A stretch of DNA of 5,707 nucleotides from an uncultured Endomicrobiia bacterium (GTDB taxonomy: Bacteria > Elusimicrobiota > Endomicrobiia > Endomicrobiales > Endomicrobiaceae). Below the pieces are notes generated by a model. That model did no database searches. It was not told the origin of the DNA and saw only the letters and a list, made by a program, of their open reading frames with translations. Numbering within the stretch: position 1 is the stretch's first letter; every line of letters begins with the position of its first letter. Positions 4,238-5,707 of the stretch are shown here, piece by piece. Both the position numbers and the translations under genes were made by a program. The stretch covers positions 1 through 5,707 of the forward strand of contig CAJOOL010000151.1 in the NCBI GenBank assembly GCA_905236115.1, read 5' to 3'.

Positions 4238-5221
4238 ATGAAAATGCCGGATTTGGACAAATTAAAAAAATTAGAGTTGGAAGAGAAAACAGCTACTAAA
4301 ACTTTCGGAAGATTCATTGCACAGCCTTTTGACAGAGGTTACGGTAATACCATAGGAAATTCTTTAAGAAGAATTCTTCTTTCCAGCATAGAGGGTGCTG
4401 CAATAACGTCTGTTACCATTAAAGGTGCAGACCACGAATATGCGGTATTGAAAGGCGTCAGAGAAGATGCTTTGCAGATAGTTCTTAACCTTAAGAAAAT
4501 CAGAGTAAAGCTCAATTCCGACGGTCCCGAGAAGATTTTCTTGAAAGTCAATAAAGGCGGACAGATTACCGCTGCCGATATTGAGAAAAATGCTTCCGTA
4601 GAGATAATGAACCCGGAACAGGAAATAGCAAATATTGATGCCGGAACTTCTTTAGAAATGGAAATGGAAGTTTCCAAAGGCAGAGGTTATGCAAGAGCCG
4701 AAGAGATAAAAGACCATAAATATGCCGCCAATACCATTGTTATGGATGCGTTGTTTTCCCCTGTGGTAAAAGTTAATTATGAAGTGGAAAACACCAGAGT
4801 CGGGCAGGACTTGAACTACGACAGGCTTATTATGGAAATTTGGACTGACGGAGCGGTTTCTCCGCAGGATGCTTTGATAGAATCGGCAAAAATTTTAAGA
4901 AAATCTCTTACCATTTTTACCGGTGAAGCTGATGTGGCGGTTTCCGGAACTGTTGTTGAAAATGCGGAATCTTCTTCCGATAATGCTGCTCCCAAGAAAG
5001 ACGATAAAGCAGAAGCTTTAAAAACTCAGTCCATAAGTATTTTGGATTTGACGACCAGAGCTTCCAACAGTTTGAAAAATGCCGAAATTAAAACTATCGG
5101 CGAGCTTGTTTCTTATTCCGAAATAGATCTTATGGAATTTGATAAGTTCGGTAAAACTTCTCTTAAAGAAATAAAAGAAAAATTGGCAGCACTCGGGTTG
5201 TCTTTGAAGGAGAATATATAA
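4238..5221 (+). CDS. rpoA: RNA polymerase alpha subunit
   Basis: Alpha dimerises to nucleate assembly of RNA polymerase, and its C-terminal domain reads UP elements and activators. The 327 residues match the usual size (E. coli 329). The N-terminal domain has GYGNTIGNSLRRILLSS (34-50), with the assembly arginine R45 in the E. coli position. A flexible linker of charged and small residues runs about 240-263. The C-terminal domain (about 265-323) has the HhH-like fold, with R274 and N277 equivalent to the DNA-contacting R265 and N268 of E. coli, and G305-K306-T307-S308 matching 296-299; the E. coli Lys298 position is Thr here. AAGGAG (4222-4227) overlaps the rpsD TAA stop, with 10 nt to the ATG, which suggests translational coupling. 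A second ATG at 4244 is possible but less well spaced. The stop overlaps the start of rplQ by one nucleotide. Confidence 0.98.
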   Translation: MKMPDLDKLKKLELEEKTATKTFGRFIAQPFDRGYGNTIGNSLRRILLSSIEGAAITSVTIKGADHEYAVLKGVREDALQIVLNLKKIRVKLNSDGPEKIFLKVNKGGQITAADIEKNASVEIMNPEQEIANIDAGTSLEMEMEVSKGRGYARAEEIKDHKYAANTIVMDALFSPVVKVNYEVENTRVGQDLNYDRLIMEIWTDGAVSPQDALIESAKILRKSLTIFTGEADVAVSGTVVENAESSSDNAAPKKDDKAEALKTQSISILDLTTRASNSLKNAEIKTIGELVSYSEIDLMEFDKFGKTSLKEIKEKLAALGLSLKENI

Positions 5222-5574
5222 TGATTAAAAATCTTAATACTAGAAAATTGGCGGTTACTCCGTCGCACAAAAGAGCAATGATGAGAAATATGACTACGTC
5301 TTTGTTTCTGCATGAAAAGGTTACTACCACCGTTCCCAGAGCAAAAGAAGTTGTCAGATTTGCCGAGAAACTTATTACCAGAGCAAAGGCTGAAGATTTA
5401 AATGCCAAAAAAGCTCTTCATTCCGAAATAACAAATAAAGATGTTGTTAAAAAAGTATTTGATGTTTTGGTTCCCCGTTATAAAGAAAGAAACGGCGGAT
5501 ATACCCAGATATTCAAGCTGGGTTTGAGAAGAGGTGACAGTGCCGAAATGGCGGTAGTTAAGCTGGTAATGTAA
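5221..5574 (+). CDS. rplQ: Large-subunit ribosomal protein L17 (bL17)
   Basis: L17 is a bacterial-specific protein near the peptide exit side of the 50S subunit. The 117 residues cover the conserved core (E. coli 127). Family features visible: the N-terminal RKLAVTPSHKRAMMRNM segment (8-24, matching the SHRxAMxRNM signature), SLFLHEKVTTTVPRAKE (27-43), LITRAK (51-56) and GGYTQIFKLGLRRGD (92-106). The ATG shares its A with the rpoA stop (TAATG), and GAAGGAG (5206-5212) lies inside the end of rpoA, so translation is probably coupled. It is the last gene of the operon and is followed by a terminator, the typical end of alpha operons. Confidence 0.97.
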   Translation: MIKNLNTRKLAVTPSHKRAMMRNMTTSLFLHEKVTTTVPRAKEVVRFAEKLITRAKAEDLNAKKALHSEITNKDVVKKVFDVLVPRYKERNGGYTQIFKLGLRRGDSAEMAVVKLVM

Positions 5575-5614
5575 AAATTTGCATTTATTGCAAAAAAATA
5601 TTTTGTCTGAAAAC

Positions 5615-5670
5615 AAAAAGATTGGAAGATTTGAGGGTTTATTTTCTCTTTTCTTCCAATCTTTTTTTTT
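5615..5670 (+). terminator. Strong intrinsic terminator ending the operon
   Basis: AAAAAGATTGGAAGA (5615-5629) and its exact complement at 5652-5666 form a 15-bp stem around a 22-nt loop, and the T run at 5662-5670 gives nine T residues. Because the left arm begins with five A residues, the minus-strand version also ends in T5, so it could work weakly in both directions. A smaller 6-bp hairpin (TTTGCA 5578-5583 with TGCAAA 5589-5594) just after the rplQ stop has T5 on its minus-strand side. Confidence 0.9.
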
Positions 5671-5707
5671 GCTGTTTCGGTTCGGCCGCTCTTCTTTTTC
5701 AATCCTC

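Noticed and set aside
5398..5706. Long minus-strand open frames over rplQ and the 3' end, Lys-rich at their start
   Set aside because: Two overlapping frames stay open through antisense rplQ and the terminator; neither resembles a known protein, so both are shadows.
1..5707. CRISPR array, tRNA, insertion sequence or attachment site
   Set aside because: No spaced direct repeats, no T-loop or acceptor pairing, no transposase and no terminal repeats were seen on either strand.

Overview
This AT-rich bacterial window carries a compact housekeeping operon read rightward: adk - map - infA - rpmJ - rpsM - rpsK - rpsD - rpoA - rplQ. It corresponds to the distal spc segment plus the alpha operon, and it ends in a strong intrinsic terminator. 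Bacterial IF1, L36, L17 and a single RpoA with N- and C-terminal domains show the organism is a bacterium. TGA is used as a normal stop (adk), and arginine codons are mostly AGA. The phylum cannot be fixed from this sequence. The AT bias, the preference for AGA and the cysteine-containing (zinc) forms of S4, L36 and Adk would fit several AT-rich, often host-associated lineages, with Elusimicrobiota-like bacteria one guess at low confidence.

Positions 1-296 contain no convincing protein gene but are dense in signals. On the minus strand there is a perfect consensus sigma70 promoter (TTGACA, 17-nt spacer, TATAAT) with an A-rich UP-like tract upstream. About 20 nt past its predicted start is a 13-nt boxA that matches the E. 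coli rRNA-operon boxA at 12 positions. Further along come a foldable multi-branch leader, a 13-bp hairpin and a second boxA-like site near the left edge. I infer that this is the leader of a leftward rRNA operon whose 16S gene lies outside the window. The -10 element overlaps a rightward TATAAT, giving back-to-back promoters.

Positions 297-635 encode a small XRE-like helix-turn-helix protein with a regular C-terminal coiled coil, followed by its own intrinsic terminator (693-733). A candidate promoter for the ribosomal operon overlaps that terminator. adk would therefore start this transcription unit, with no secY directly upstream.

Positions 782-5574 are tightly packed. rpoA and rplQ overlap by 1 nt, and the rpoA Shine-Dalgarno overlaps the rpsD stop codon. 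The longest internal gap, map-infA (2182-2296), is unusually G+C-rich and can fold, so it may be a cis-regulatory leader. Together the genes make adenylate kinase, the N-terminal methionine trimming enzyme, initiation factor 1, four small- or large-subunit proteins flanking the S4 regulator gene, and the RNA polymerase alpha subunit. After 5670 only 37 bases remain, with nothing recognisable. The part most worth a second look is the left-hand promoter/leader region and its HTH neighbour; the operon itself is conventional.
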